Part shown: positions 50,701-62,400 of the stretch, piece after piece
How the letters are laid out: every line of letters begins with the position of its first letter
Position numbering within the stretch: the stretch's first letter is position 1
DNA from: Balanoglossus misakiensis
Taxonomy: Eukaryota > Hemichordata
Reading direction: 5' to 3'
NCBI GenBank assembly: GCA_040954595.2
Contig: CM082597.2
Location: forward strand, 1,054,001 to 1,118,000
Length of the DNA stretch: 64,000 nucleotides
Translations under genes and position numbers: made by a program
Notes under the pieces: model-generated
What the model was told of the DNA's origin: nothing
What the model saw: the letters and a program-made list of their open reading frames with translations, nothing else
Databases searched by the model: none

Positions 50701-53700
50701 TAACATTCATGAGTTGACCCTGCCATATCCCTTCACCCTGATGGCATTGAAGTGGCTAACTGTGGACTGGAAACTGAACCAGCTGGACAACCCCTTCAAA
50801 CAACAGTGTGATAGGTTCGATAGAATAATGCTTACCTCCTGAGTGAAAGGGAAATGAACCGAAAGAAGAATTTCGTCCTCATTGACGCAGGTTTTGCGAT
50901 ATCCCGTGATGAACCCGTCATGTAGTGCGATAATGCGACGGGTTCCTGAAAAAGAATATCAATGACATTACACGTGGACTTCTTTTTCACCTAATTTGTG
51001 TTCTTTTCCCCCATCTCCGATAGAGACTGTGGTCGCCGCCATCTTGTCTGTTGTTAGGGCAGCACAATTTTGGCACATGCGCATAAGACGACCAGCGCCC
51101 TTTAAAACTCAAGCGTTTATTATAACACCTATGAAGCCCATGAAAACAAGAATGCATCCTTACCATTGGTAGATACAGTAGTCACGGTACATCCCACTGC
51201 TGTCATCACAGGAATTAAGTCAGACAATGGACTTGCAGTCATGATGTGGCTTCCAAGACCCTGTGAACAAATTTCATGTATATGATGTTCTTTATCGAGG
51301 CAATAGATCCTTTTCCGAACTCCACGAGACCCAACGAGATCTCGCGTACATATAGGGCACGTTCCATGCTGCTGGTTCAGTTATTACAGTTAATTAGAGA
51401 CGTGGAAACATAATGAGAATTACTGATGCGGATCATAAGAATTGAACGAGAGGAAAGTTAATACGTACCCCTCGATTTTTGGCCTGTTTGCCAAAATGTG
51501 TCAACATGTCCATGAATGCAGCAAACAAGCGAAGTTTGTGCGCTGAAATAAAACAAAACGGTTGACATTAGAAGTACTGAAATAGAAAGTTGTTTCGAAT
51601 CCATAGGAATACACCCTCAAAATAACGTAACATTTCTTTAAAGTTTTCAGCGAAAATCTCCATACCTGGTTGTCCTGACAACTTTGTGTCCATAACGCGT
51701 TCGATCGTTGCCAGGGTGACAGAGGCGCCAAATGTAACTCCATGGTCGGTGATATCAACTTTGTTAAGTTCGGGGACGTGAGATACAGATATCAAGACAG
51801 GGTCAAGGGTTTTATTGATGTTAATTTCCAGTCCTGTATCGGTAAACATATAAAACTTAATCAGGTGATTTCCGCATTTTAAATCTACATTGCTTTGATT
51901 AGTATTTAAATGACATCAATTGGTTGATTGTGATAATTAAAATACTCTTCTAACATTTTGGAAAAGACAGGCGATATATGTCCACATAACTTTCTTTTGC
52001 TCTACTAACTTGACATATAATTGTCGAATTATTGTTATTTCAGACGTCTTACCAATTTCCAAGTACCCGGATACAAGTCTAGCGTTTGGATAATCAGCCT
52101 TCAACTGCAATAACTCGTCAAGTGACGTAGGTCTCATCCATGTCATACCATATTTGGAAAACGTGACACTCTTGCAGTGGTAGTCTGGGTTTACCTGGAG
52201 ACAATACCACGTGACTTTGGCAACCGTACTATATCGTTCCATTTTCAAGTTATGTATTACTCAACTATTTTATCTATGATTGGTGACGTGGGTATTTACA
52301 TAAGCAACTGGCTGGATGAATGGACTATGCAAGTCATGATTTGGTGTCGGTGATTTATTATCATTGGTCAAAGTGCATATCCAAAGTACATGCCCTGTAA
52401 AGACAGCAGTGCATCTATCGGTGAAATAAATTACAGTACCCAGTCCATGTTGATGTGCGACTTACCACTACCATTACAATTGGAGCTAAAATTACAAGTA
52501 AAATGTTTTACTTACCATAAGTTCTGGTGGAAATATCAAATCCTGTGATGGATCATATGGAACAAATGTCCTTCTGTCAAACAGTTTTGTCCCCTTCTGG
52601 TTAAATAGAGAGATGGGAACATCCGAATAAATAAAGTAAAACATATCAATATTCTGCCCAAAATATTATGCCATGTCTCGTGGATATTGGAGTACAGTAT
52701 ACCGAGCCAGATCAATTATGGCGTGAAAATAATCCACAGTTTTGTTCAAAGTTGAAATTTTCATACACATAGTCGCTGGATGCAGACCAAATTACTTCAT
52801 ATACAAGCATACTTACATCATCATCGTCGACGTCGTCATGGCGATTTGTATCGGCTGAGTCTCTTTGGGAACATTGATCAGGGTTTCCACAGCAACCGCC
52901 CTAAAAAGGCAAATAAAACAGTGAGTTCAAAAAAGCCAGCAAGTGGCATTGCAAGTCTAAAAATATTGTTCTATTTTGAGGATTTGGGGCCCGTTTTCGC
53001 ATTTGTGGCAATGTAATTCACCGTGTAAGAAGCTAACCTCAGCAAATGTCTGGAATCCTTCAATGATCGGTCGATACCCAGTACATCGACACAGATTTCC
53101 TTCCAAGGAAGCCTCGATCTCAGCCTTCGATGGAGTTGGGTTGTTGCGTAGCAACGTGTACATCGACATCACCATTCCCGGCGAACAGAAACCACACTGC
53201 GACCCATGTGACTTGGCTAGTCGTTCCTGTTTGCAGAAAAAATACACAATAGTTGCCCTGAAGTTCCGTAACATGATTTTAATCTTTGAAATATCTATAT
53301 TACATCTGACATATTCCTTTATTGTTGTTTTATCATTCTAATGAGTTTGTTCAAAGGTAGTTTATGTCTTACCTGTACTGGATGTAGGTTCTTACTGTCT
53401 CCAATACCTTCTACAGTTGTTACTGCCATGCCATGGAGAGAACACAATGGTGTCATGCATGCATACACACATTGGTGGCTAGAGTTAGTCAAGAATTTTA
53501 GTTTGTGAAGTTTGTGACATGTTTTTAATCGGAAATTTCCTTCTCGATTTTAATGACAAGAAAGGAAACAGCTCTCATCATTCTTTGACATTTTGAGAAG
53601 TATTTGAAGTTGTCTATTTATTGTTGTAATATTGTGCTTCTTATTAAAGGATACGATATATCTTTAGTATAGGGATCATATCTTGACACCATGACGGTAC

Positions 53701-54371
53701 AAGCACCACAGCCACCCTCACCACACCCATATTTGGAACCTGTCAGCTGCACTGAGGTTATAGGTCAAGGATTGAACCAGATCTATATTTAAGAAGTGCT
53801 ATTGTATTTAAATAATTGTATGTCAAGACTTGAGAATCCTTTTTGCCAGGTCATAGAAGACTCGTCCAGCAACTGAGAGGAATAGACGATTTTCCGATGA
53901 TTGTGAGATCTCGCGAGACTTGGCTAATTACCGTAGCTTGGGGACACTGTACTATTCAAAGTAACCCCTGGCAAGTTTTGCCGTGTTTGTTAATTATTAA
54001 GAAAATTTCAGTAATTATAAAAAGACAGTGAAACAGTGAGTGAATAACTTAGAAATGATACATGTATCGCGCAGATAGCCCAATAGTCTGGTTCCAATAA
54101 AAGGTGACTTCTCGATAACCTGCAGTGAGAAAAAAACAACAGCAGTAAGTATTCATACGGCCACCATTGTATAGGCTTGATTGCATCTGTTCACTAAAGC
54201 TCATTGAGAGTTTTGAGGTCAACAGCAGGCTGTTAGCATGCACGTTGTGGACACTGCTAAATGAAAGAAATTATCAAGTACGTAATATCGCCACATGCTT
54301 GCCTGTATGTAACTCACCTTTCGTCCATTGACATAAAACACCAAAACTTCCGTGGTGAGTGCCTCAGCCAT
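44726..54371 (-). CDS. Xanthine dehydrogenase/aldehyde oxidase-family enzyme, copy B
   Basis: Thirty exons on the minus strand join in frame to 1314 residues, starting [18 protein letters not shown] and ending KRGKSIP. The exon plan matches copy A; only exons 1, 6, 14, 21 and 30 differ in length, by whole codons. Iron-sulfur cysteines are Cys47, 52, 55 and 77 plus Cys116, 119, 151 and 153. FAD motifs ([19 protein letters not shown]) and molybdopterin motifs ([27 protein letters not shown]) are present. Catalytic Glu1257 lies in MGEPSVF. By eye alignment, bovine Glu802 is Phe797, Arg880 is Asn875, Phe914 is Ala909 (RGAG instead of RGFG) and Phe1009 is Leu1006. The aromatic pair that sandwiches purine substrates is therefore gone. 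No frameshift or stop is seen, so a functional oxidase with an unusual pocket is likelier than a pseudogene. Confidence 0.93.
46926..47093. repeat. (TGAG)n microsatellite in intron 22 of copy B
   Basis: About 42 nearly perfect copies of GTGA on + (TCAC on the transcribed strand), followed by degenerate GAAC/GAAT units and a short (TTGG)n run at about 47120-47140. Confidence 0.95.
47845..47930 (-). repeat. Dispersed repeat family R1, copy in intron 20 of copy B
   Basis: It contains the perfect 10-bp palindrome TCTCGCGAGA at 47874-47883 followed by CTTGGCATATTACAGTAGC and AACGGG. The orientation label is arbitrary because the core is palindromic. Confidence 0.5.
49640..49674 (-). repeat. Dispersed repeat family R1, copy in intron 14 of copy B
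   Basis: It reads GATATCGCGAGACTTGGGTA then ATCAACGTAGCAAC, the same block order as at 47874 with one change in the palindrome. Confidence 0.5.
50416..50642. repeat. Direct duplication of about 110 bp in intron 12 of copy B
   Basis: Two adjacent copies (about 50416-50523 and 50529-50642) share ATGCACCAGC, TTCTGGTA(C/T)ATTTT and TATGGGCTGA-type blocks in the same order, with many substitutions. Confidence 0.7.
51076..51107 (+). repeat. Dispersed repeat family R2, copy 2 (intron 11 of copy B)
   Basis: It reads CATGCGCATAAGACGACCAG then CGCCCTTTAAAA. Confidence 0.6.
51303..51350 (+). repeat. Dispersed repeat family R1, copy in intron 10 of copy B
   Basis: It reads ATAGATCCTTTTCCGAACTC then CACGAGACCCAACGAGATCT and CGCG, close to the two subtilase-intron copies. 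Confidence 0.6.
53882..53940 (+). repeat. Dispersed repeat family R1, copy in intron 2 of copy B
   Basis: It links both halves of the family: it begins ATAGACGATTTTCCGATGAT, contains the palindrome TCTCGCGAGA at 53909-53918 and continues CTTGGCTAATTACCGTAG. Confidence 0.6.
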
Positions 54372-54595
54372 AGCTGCACCTTCTTCCAGCTTTGAATGGA
54401 AACAGGTCACCAAGAGACTCCTCAGCTCGGTGCGCACTATATCCTAAGTTCACTATGAGGTCAATGAGTCTGGTGCCTTGCCCTAATTCCACCGCTGGCT
54501 ACGCTGTTCTACAACATGTACAAGCAAGGGTCAGGGCTATTGTAATTATAGCTCCAATTTGACATTATACGAGCACACTGGTTGGTTGAAACTAT

Positions 54596-54601
54596 TTTAT
54601 T
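54596..54601 (-). terminator. Poly(A) signal of the Ig-domain gene
   Basis: AATAAA on the minus strand, 43 nt after the stop codon at 54644-54646. Confidence 0.6.
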
Positions 54602-54643
54602 GCCGTAAAAGAATAAACAAATGCGACTTTTCTCTATTATTGT

Positions 54644-55593
54644 TCAATAAATTCTTAAGAATGGCAGCAAGAGGAAGACAGTGCTTATTAAAATATATCT
54701 GGTAGCTGTGTGTCGGCTGGCATCATCACGTGTCGTGTCTCCATCGTTGACGATTAGTTCAGTGGTAGACGTCTCTGGTTCAATACTTGACCCATCTGGT
54801 TGGGTCACAGCAACAAGACAAGTGTATGTATCTTCATCACTCGACTCGACATCAGATATCTTCAGACTTGCTTGCTCGACGATGTTGTACCTATGGACGA
54901 CAAAGAAATCATTATTTACGTGTACGGCCAAGCCGGGCAAATATGGAATACAATCTGTACTTGAGAGAATAGTTAAAGGTGGCATAAATGCAAGGATTCT
55001 TACTTGTCTGGATCGGACGTTGTTTCACTAGGCTGAGACCCACCACCGGTTGTTTTTCGGGCAAGAAAGCTGTCGTCTTTCTTCCAATCGACAGCTACAA
55101 TAGGATTGTCCAAAGGTGGAGTGATGGTGTAACTGCAATACAACAGCACTTCACTGTCGCCCTCATTAGCATGCGTTTCTTGATTGGTCAAAACGGTCAA
55201 CTCGCCTTTTACAACAGCCACTGCAGATGAAAAAAAAATAACAGCATAATTATTTTATTTTGGGGGTAATGTGCTAAGATACTTTTATCCGTTGTCTGTG
55301 TAATTGGTGAGTAAAAAAATAATGCCGAAATTACGCACATGCGCATAAAGACGATCGTCACCCTTTAAAATGCCAAACATGGGTTTTTACATGAATCGTA
55401 AAAGTTTGCCCACAAAACAACCAGACAACTCCTTTCACCAGGAGCAACCCCCGCTATAAATCATTGCAGCTTGAGTGTACTGTCTGCAAGTTACTGTACG
55501 TGGGTAGAATATATTAGAAGCGTCCAACGTCAGTGGTGTACCCTATCGACTTTGTCTACTTTTGCGACGACAGCCTGAGAAGACAGCTAGACT

Positions 55594-55671
<78 letters not shown>

Positions 55672-55974
55672 TATGTCCAAGGATGGTGTTAGTTGTCTGT
55701 CGTATGTAAGTCGGTAGAAACTGAACAGCGAGGCGTTGGAAGAAACATGTCAACAAACTGAGAGTTAGACTGACCATGGACTGACAAACACGTAGAGACA
55801 CGCCCACACACACACCATTGTACAACACGCACAGGATACTAGTATTCGCCTATTACGGTCGCACACACACAAAACACAGTGACAGTAACAATCAAGGCAT
55901 ACTTAAAATAATTCCTCAAACTCACCTTGTAGGAGAACAATAATAAACACCTGTAATCGTGATTTCTCAGCCAT
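54644..55974 (-). CDS. Single V-type immunoglobulin-domain cell-surface protein
   Basis: Three exons on the minus strand join in frame: 55926-55974, 55004-55220 and 54644-54890, giving 170 residues. The start MAEKSRLQVFIIVLLQVAVV is a signal peptide. One Ig domain follows, with the B-strand cysteine in LLYCSY, the core Trp in VAVDWKK, and the F-strand motif DEDTYTCLVAV giving the second cysteine. A Thr/Asp/Ser-rich stalk leads to a C-terminal hydrophobic stretch (YILISTVFLLLPFLRIY) that ends the protein, as in GPI-anchored or very short-tailed membrane proteins. The protein is expected at the outer cell surface; partner unknown. It lies upstream of oxidase copy B on the same strand, with about 270 bp between its stop codon and the copy B start. 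No functional link to the oxidases is implied. Confidence 0.8.
55338..55370 (+). repeat. Dispersed repeat family R2, copy 3 (intron 1 of the Ig gene)
   Basis: It reads CATGCGCATAAAGACGATCG then TCACCCTTTAAAA, with one inserted base relative to the other copies. Confidence 0.6.
55598..55667. repeat. (AG)n microsatellite in intron 1 of the Ig gene
   Basis: An uninterrupted tract of about 35 AG units on +, reading (CT)n in the transcript. Confidence 0.95.
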
Positions 55975-56481
55975 CGTCTACAAACAGCAGTGCAGACAAA
56001 CGTTGCCAACTATTTTGTGACTTATTCCATCTGTTTTCACCACGTCAAGAAATTCACTTTTTCAGACTTGTCAGGAGCACTGACACGTTGACTCAAAGTC
56101 AAAGAGAGTTGACAAACAGACACGCGATACGATAATTTGGTGTATGGATCGCCAACTCTAAATTCTTTCAGGCACTGACAACTTCTTTAAACACCAGAAT
56201 GACTTTTCTAAAGAATCGGCTGGTTTACTTTACTTTAACATAACAAAAGCCGAATCGCTCTATGGCTTATAGCGGAATATCACTACGCGGTTAGCTGACC
56301 TTTCACACCATTGACCTTTCTCAGACACATGAATATTAATGACATGAATTATTACCATATGCAAATCACAATGGCTCGCTTTCCTGCTCGACGGCTCTTT
56401 TTTTCCCCTTTCGTTTTTATGAGGGCGCACGTCATGAGATGTGTCTCCACCCAAGTTTCGACCACACACGACTCGGAACGG

Positions 56482-56488
56482 TATAAAA
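56482..56488 (+). promoter_or_regulatory. TATA-like element with nearby octamer motifs
   Basis: TATAAAA occurs in GGTATAAAAGGGACG. ATGCAAAT lies upstream near 56359 and ATTTGCAT just downstream near 56501. This resembles a pol II core promoter, but no recognisable coding sequence follows on +. Confidence 0.3.
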
Positions 56489-59400
56489 GGGACGTTGGTA
56501 ATTTGCATACCTAGGTGATACTTATATAACAGTGACGATTAAATATGCGTTAATTTGGAGACCCTCCATTCATTATTGAATGTAAAAATCTTCATTTTTG
56601 TTTGCCGATGAATGAAGATGCCCTGAATGGTCGCTATGAGTTGCAGAATTTTGTGTTCAGCCAATTTGGTCCAATCGTTGCGATGGCTCGATTTTTATTC
56701 AGGTTCCACGTGATATATCCACCGAGAAACGCCTTCTCTCGTATTCTGTTTTCATGTATCTTATATTTTCTATTCAAGTGGTGTTTACATTGTTGTGAAA
56801 GTGATACTGTTAAGAAAGCCAATACCCATGGAGGTATTTGGAAAATATGAAATGTATTTTGAAAAAAAAATCAAAATAAAATAATATTTTGTTTAAAATA
56901 ATATTGTGTATTTTCTCGTGTCTGCAAATACGTACCCATATACAGCATATTCTAAATACAATAAACCTCATGGTGGGGTCAGGCAATTCAATGTCCTTTC
57001 AAACATCAAGTGTTTCAACGTCAGTTTTTGAACTTCATGGCGTATAGATATTTCAACGATGCAGCCAAAATGTCTGCAAAGCTTTCCACAACAGTCTCCA
57101 CGCCATGGAGTGTGTAAAGATCAGAAAAATCTAGAAACAAACAAATGAAATCAAGCGAAAACATCAAAGGGGTTGAAAACCGGAAATTGCCACGAGGTAT
57201 GTCGATGAAGGTTATATTTAAATGACATGAGACGAGGTAAGTCTCCATATGGTCACAAATAAATCGAATTTTACACAAAAAATTACGGTGGAAGTAAATT
57301 GAAAATATTGTAATTTTCTTGATTCTCGCGTTCCCGTAAGGTCAAAGAATTTAATCAAACAATATATATCCAGCGATAAAAAAGGCAAGGAATTTTGATC
57401 GTAGAATCTCACCCAGAAAGGCTTTCACGCAAGCAAGGAAAAAAGGTGCGAGACAAATTTCTCGTGCAAAGAACCATTCAAAAACCTAATTTGAAAACTT
57501 TAAGATAGAAACGTGTAACGGAAAGAAATAAGAATAGAAGTCCACTTGGCTCGGCATGGAACTTGCTATCCTTTTCAAGAGTTGTAATAACCTAACCAAC
57601 GCGTCAATGCAAGACCCCAAAACACAGACTCCAGCATTTCAAAGGCCGACACGTATCAATGTCCAGCCAAACAGTTCTCTCAACAATAGTCTTTTTATCG
57701 GGCTTTACCGCTACGGGGATTTGCTGACATGAACATATATACAGATCTTATATACTTTTTTGAAGATTCTTTGTGTCGTTTTGTTGTATGGTTTTGGCGA
57801 AATTTTGTTCGGACGGGGCGGCTGCATTTGATCACCGTTGTCCATTCAGCCATGAAACTTTCTATGTCGAAAGCCCCTCACGCATTGCTGTCAGTTTACC
57901 GTTAGTTTTGTGACGTGCAGAAAATAACAGCTCCCTCTAGGCATACGAAACTCCTGTTCCCCCTTGAAATATTAACAGAAAAAAATATCAATTTTATCAC
58001 TAAAATTTCCCCATCCCCGGATGATTCAAAGTGATTTTCATCTGCCACATTTCCAATCATCAGGACATTTATTAAGGTCAACATGACTTTACAACAGCAT
58101 GTATGATTGAGTATAGGAAGTATTTGCACAGACAAGATAAGAGTGTCGTTTCGTGATGCAAACGGAACGTGGGCACCAGACAATTGAAGGAAGTATAAGA
58201 AATGGTCTCTCGTGACCTGTGATATGCCATCAGCCATGCTTTTGGCGGTCCATTGTTGACTGCAGTCCAGTCGGTCAAATGTCGCTTTGTCACTTCCAAC
58301 AGATGTCGAGTATGCCGCCGATCCCGCGACCTCGAAACGTCCACCAGATTAAAAAGCGTTCTTACCTCTACCATGGTGAGCTCACTAACTTATAAGAACA
58401 GTAAAAACCGCTGCTTAGAGCTAATAAACTTAAAATCAACAGAACGCTTCAGAGAATGTAAGACAAGTCAACGGGAAAGAAAACAGGGGCTCTCATTGTC
58501 GCTAAGCTCTGTCCAGATTGAGTTACACTTGCTAGACGGCTCGGGGTATTATTCCTGGGAGTGTGTGAGTTTCCAATAAGAACTATTTTGTGTTTGCACT
58601 TGAGAAAGGACGGAGACACACTTCAACTGGGACAGTTTAATCTCACCTTTTGTTATTTTCTGTTTACACGAGAACACGGGAAAACACACTGCTTCTCTTG
58701 TCCCCGTAATGGAAAACCCGGACACCGCCAATAATCTCCACGTCGATCGAACTATGGACACACAGATCCAGCCAAATATCACAAACATCATGGTTTGTGT
58801 GAAATGTCAATTAGTTTTGACTTTTCATGAAAGCATATTACGCCCTGTTGCTTCATATTTTGCAGCTGCCAGTGAAACGATACAGTTAAACACATATTCC
58901 AAAATCTTGTTTCAACAGTCGCGATTGTAAAGTGGTGCCCTTTACTCCAGTGACAGTTATACAGGGAACCATCCTCGCATTCTGGAGTGACAACCGTTCC
59001 TTGGGGTGCTTTGGCGCAATAATAAACCAAACGAAATTATTTGTTTTTAATTATCATTAAAATGGTGTTAAACTTGGATATAGAAACTAGTGTAAATTTG
59101 AAGGGGTGGCTCTTTCCTGTACAAACAACGACAAACAAAGACACCTGGCGGCAAATCTTAGGAATGTGACCTGCGGCAACACCAGGTGCACGGATGCTGT
59201 GGTGACCAACCGGATTCCAGACTTTCAGGGAAGTGGTGTGGTTGGTTGTCGCAGTACAGGTGGTCTTCGTGTGGTGTCTCTATGTTTACATTCTATTTTT
59301 ATTGCGTCGTTCAAGTTTAATCGGGGAGAGTTTTTTTCTGGGGGTTTCTTATTTTTATAAACGCTTTCACCACTTGGCTGAATCGGAGGGCAGATAAAAA

Positions 59401-62400
59401 AGCTGCTTATACAAGCTAGACATCTGTTTGACCCAAACTACAAATGCAAAGTCGTACAGCTAAGTTTGGAAAGAAAGAATTGTGAAAACAGCTTTTTGTA
59501 ATGTCACAAGAGAAGTTCTCGGGAGATTAACGGATTAGCGTTCACTTCTGATACAAACTGCTTCTGGCAACTGAGTAGACGCTAATTCATACGCCCTTCC
59601 CATCATGCAAACTTCTGACCGTTTAAAAGTGATAGGGTACTATGCTTAAGATGACTTGACTGTCAATTTCTGCTTCACAGCTATACAATTCGACCGACCA
59701 CTGCATAGTCACTCTATCACCATCAGTGATCTAATATCATTCATATGTATAACGGGGGAAAGGTGTTCGTTTTTTTCATCATGTATACTGATTGAACGTG
59801 CCCAAACAAAGCAACCACTCCACATACTTGCTTGTACTGTTATATAATTTGCTTAGCCCATTCAAGCATAGACAGTGGTCCATCTATTGTCCACGATTCA
59901 ACGCAAGAGCTATTTTCGCACGAATAGTTCTACAGGAACCCTAACCGCCGATACGATTGTTAGGTTACTGGTATGACAGATTCCAATTATTCTTTTGCCA
60001 TGTCTAAGAGATTAGTCACGTTGTTTGTGTCGGAAGACGGGAAATATGCATTCCAAATTCAACATATTATATGGAATACTATGCGTTGTGGTTCTGAACT
60101 TCTATAACACTATTGAAACTTTTTAGAATAATTGCACGTGGACATATAAGTGTAAAAAATCTCAGCAAAGTACACATACCACGCACCTGAATTTTGGAAA
60201 CTTACGGTGTGTCTACTGTAATTGACACCATCCAAAATATTTCTGGCGCCTTCACCCTAAAATGATATCCAGTTAATTACACCAGGATTCATTCTGTTTG
60301 CAAATATTTTTTTCCAAGACTACATATCACCAATGTTAATAAGATTAAGCATATCCTATCTTAGAGTGGAATCGTCTATCCGACACTTAGTAAACTATAG
60401 GGATACTATACTATGGAAGAAACTGGAGGGGTTGCCGGGTATCCATCAAAGAAGGGTTTACTTGTTGCCAGGCATGCGTGCCAAAGCTTCTTATGATGGC
60501 TTAGGTCTCGTCACTGATAAGATCGTTTCATGTAAAGGTCTGTGTTTAGTAATCCAGAGGTCTGTAACTTTACCACCATACCTGTCAACACCGTGTCTGG
60601 AGACCTGACCCTGTCCAGTTCGGTCATCCACGTACAGCCTCGTCAGGGCCTGACCAAAGTCTTGTGATGGGGAGGGGGGGGGGTCCAAAACAGTCGTTAT
60701 CGCGCTGCTGTTACCACGAATTCCCGTGCATCAACTATAAGTAAATAGAAACATTATAAAATAATTTAAATAATGAGACGGACCGATATAATTATTATTC
60801 ACTTAAAAACCTAAGTCACAGAATTTCAGTTTTCAAATTTTACATCTGAGTACCACTACATGAAAACATATGCATGCACAGATCATTAGAAGTGTGTGTC
60901 GGTACATGGCAACATAGTCAGCGTAAGAACAAATCGATTATTGGGTAATTGTGAGTCACAGCCTCCTGTTTGGACTAAATCCGCCAATCAGAACAAGGCA
61001 CGCATTGCTAGAATTCCAATCGCTCAGTACCTGTGACAGAAGCACGTGAAAAAAACAGAGAATGTCTCCAGTTGCGTAAACATCCCAGGTAAAGGCGATG
61101 GGAGCTTTCGCCAAGAATTTTAAAACCGCTGGCTTCTGACCCGCGAAAAAAGACCACGGATAAAGGCCGGGCATGAAGATTAGGGTAGAATTACTGCTGG
61201 GCATGAAAAACGCCCTCGAAAAGAAAAGGGTGCAAATCAGCGGCGAGTGAAACTTAAAAGGGTCTTTTCTGAGAACAACATAAACTACACTTAGTATTTT
61301 CAAGGATCATTTAGTGTAGTTTACCCTTAAGACAAAGACATGATAACTGTTTCAGCGATATTTTTTATGAAAAGGTGCAACGAAACTTGACCCTATTAAA
61401 CCCCAAATATCAAGTGTCCGTCGTTGCTGGCTAAAATGCGGGTTTGCTTTGAAGAAGGTCGGAAAGGCTATGGTGGTCTTAGAATCGAGATGGAGGCCGC
61501 TTGCGGGGTCGCCGCAAACGGTGGATTTCGTTTCACCGACGACATGATTTTGTACTTTGTCGATTCTGGCTGGGAGGCGGCTTAGGGTCGGGCATCAAAG
61601 GAGCTGTCGTACAAAAACAGCGCCATTACACGTGTCACTTGTTTTGTTTGTGGTTGTTCTGTGAGTCTGATGGAATTCACTTGGATATTATTAACAGAAA
61701 AAGCGAGAGAGGTCAGCCATCGACTCGATGATATTTACTGCTTGGCAATCTTTTTCAACGTGTTCCACTTTGAAATTAAATGCCTGACCGTCATTATTTT
61801 TGGAAATTTTACCAATAAGAGACAGGGGAGGCACATCGTTCATGTAATTCCTGAAGAACTGTTTCGCCGCCCACCTTTTAGTCCGACAGGTTCATAACCT
61901 GAAACACTTTCTTCGCGGCGCTTCAAGAAACCCAGTAAGCGAAGGTTTTGGAGTGCTTCTATTTCTGATCACAAAATAATTCCTTTCTAATGAATAAGCA
62001 GGCCACGGTTCACACCCCTTTGACACTTTGTATGGTCTACCGCCATTTCTATCTCTTCGAACTTGGTCAAGCGGAAAAGACTCGCCCCAACATAGAAACG
62101 CTGGGCTGTGATTGTCATTCAAGAGTTCCGCTGACCGAAAATCATTCTTCTCTCTTGAAAACTGTCCAGGTGGAAAACACGCTATTCTCACAAAAAGCAA
62201 GTTCTATACATTGACTCTGGATTCCATTATGAAAACTGTTTCTATTCGGCTGGACATCCCGTAAAATTATACTCCGCCATTCGACTTGTCCCCAGAACTT
62301 TCCTACACACAGTACACCTTTGGGGAGATTTACGGGCGCAGTAACAACTCGAAGGACGGGCTTTTGTCCGTTGATCGAGCTAGGTCGCCACTACTTGTCT

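Larger units (their letters stand above)
44726..54371 (-). other. Exon map of oxidase copy B
   Basis: Exons 1-30 in gene order: 54318-54371, 54062-54119, 53655-53751, 53373-53478, 53038-53226, 52817-52900, 52516-52596, 52053-52194, 51666-51833, 51469-51542, 51164-51260, 50836-50945, 50171-50364, 49732-49969, 49401-49518, 49219-49270, 48984-49086, 48736-48855, 48303-48521, 48047-48180, 47651-47825, 47224-47415, 46748-46899, 46563-46641, 46116-46340, 45918-45992, 45686-45738, 45348-45528, 45010-45198, 44726-44911. Reading phases agree at every junction and all introns are GT-AG. Confidence 0.88.

Noticed and set aside
56602-56850. Plus-strand 82-codon ORF about 115 bp after a TATA-like element
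   Set aside because: Promoter-like motifs are suggestive, but the protein has no recognisable family and codon use is not distinctive.
58549-59030. Minus-strand frames with YYCAKAPQG and several cysteines, suggestive of an Ig or cysteine-rich exon
   Set aside because: Frames are interrupted, splice sites do not join them, and no domain could be recognised.
61436-61591. Plus-strand 51-codon ORF starting MRVCFEEGRKGYGGLRIEME
   Set aside because: Composition looks protein-like, but there is no similarity, no splice donor before the stop and no supporting context.
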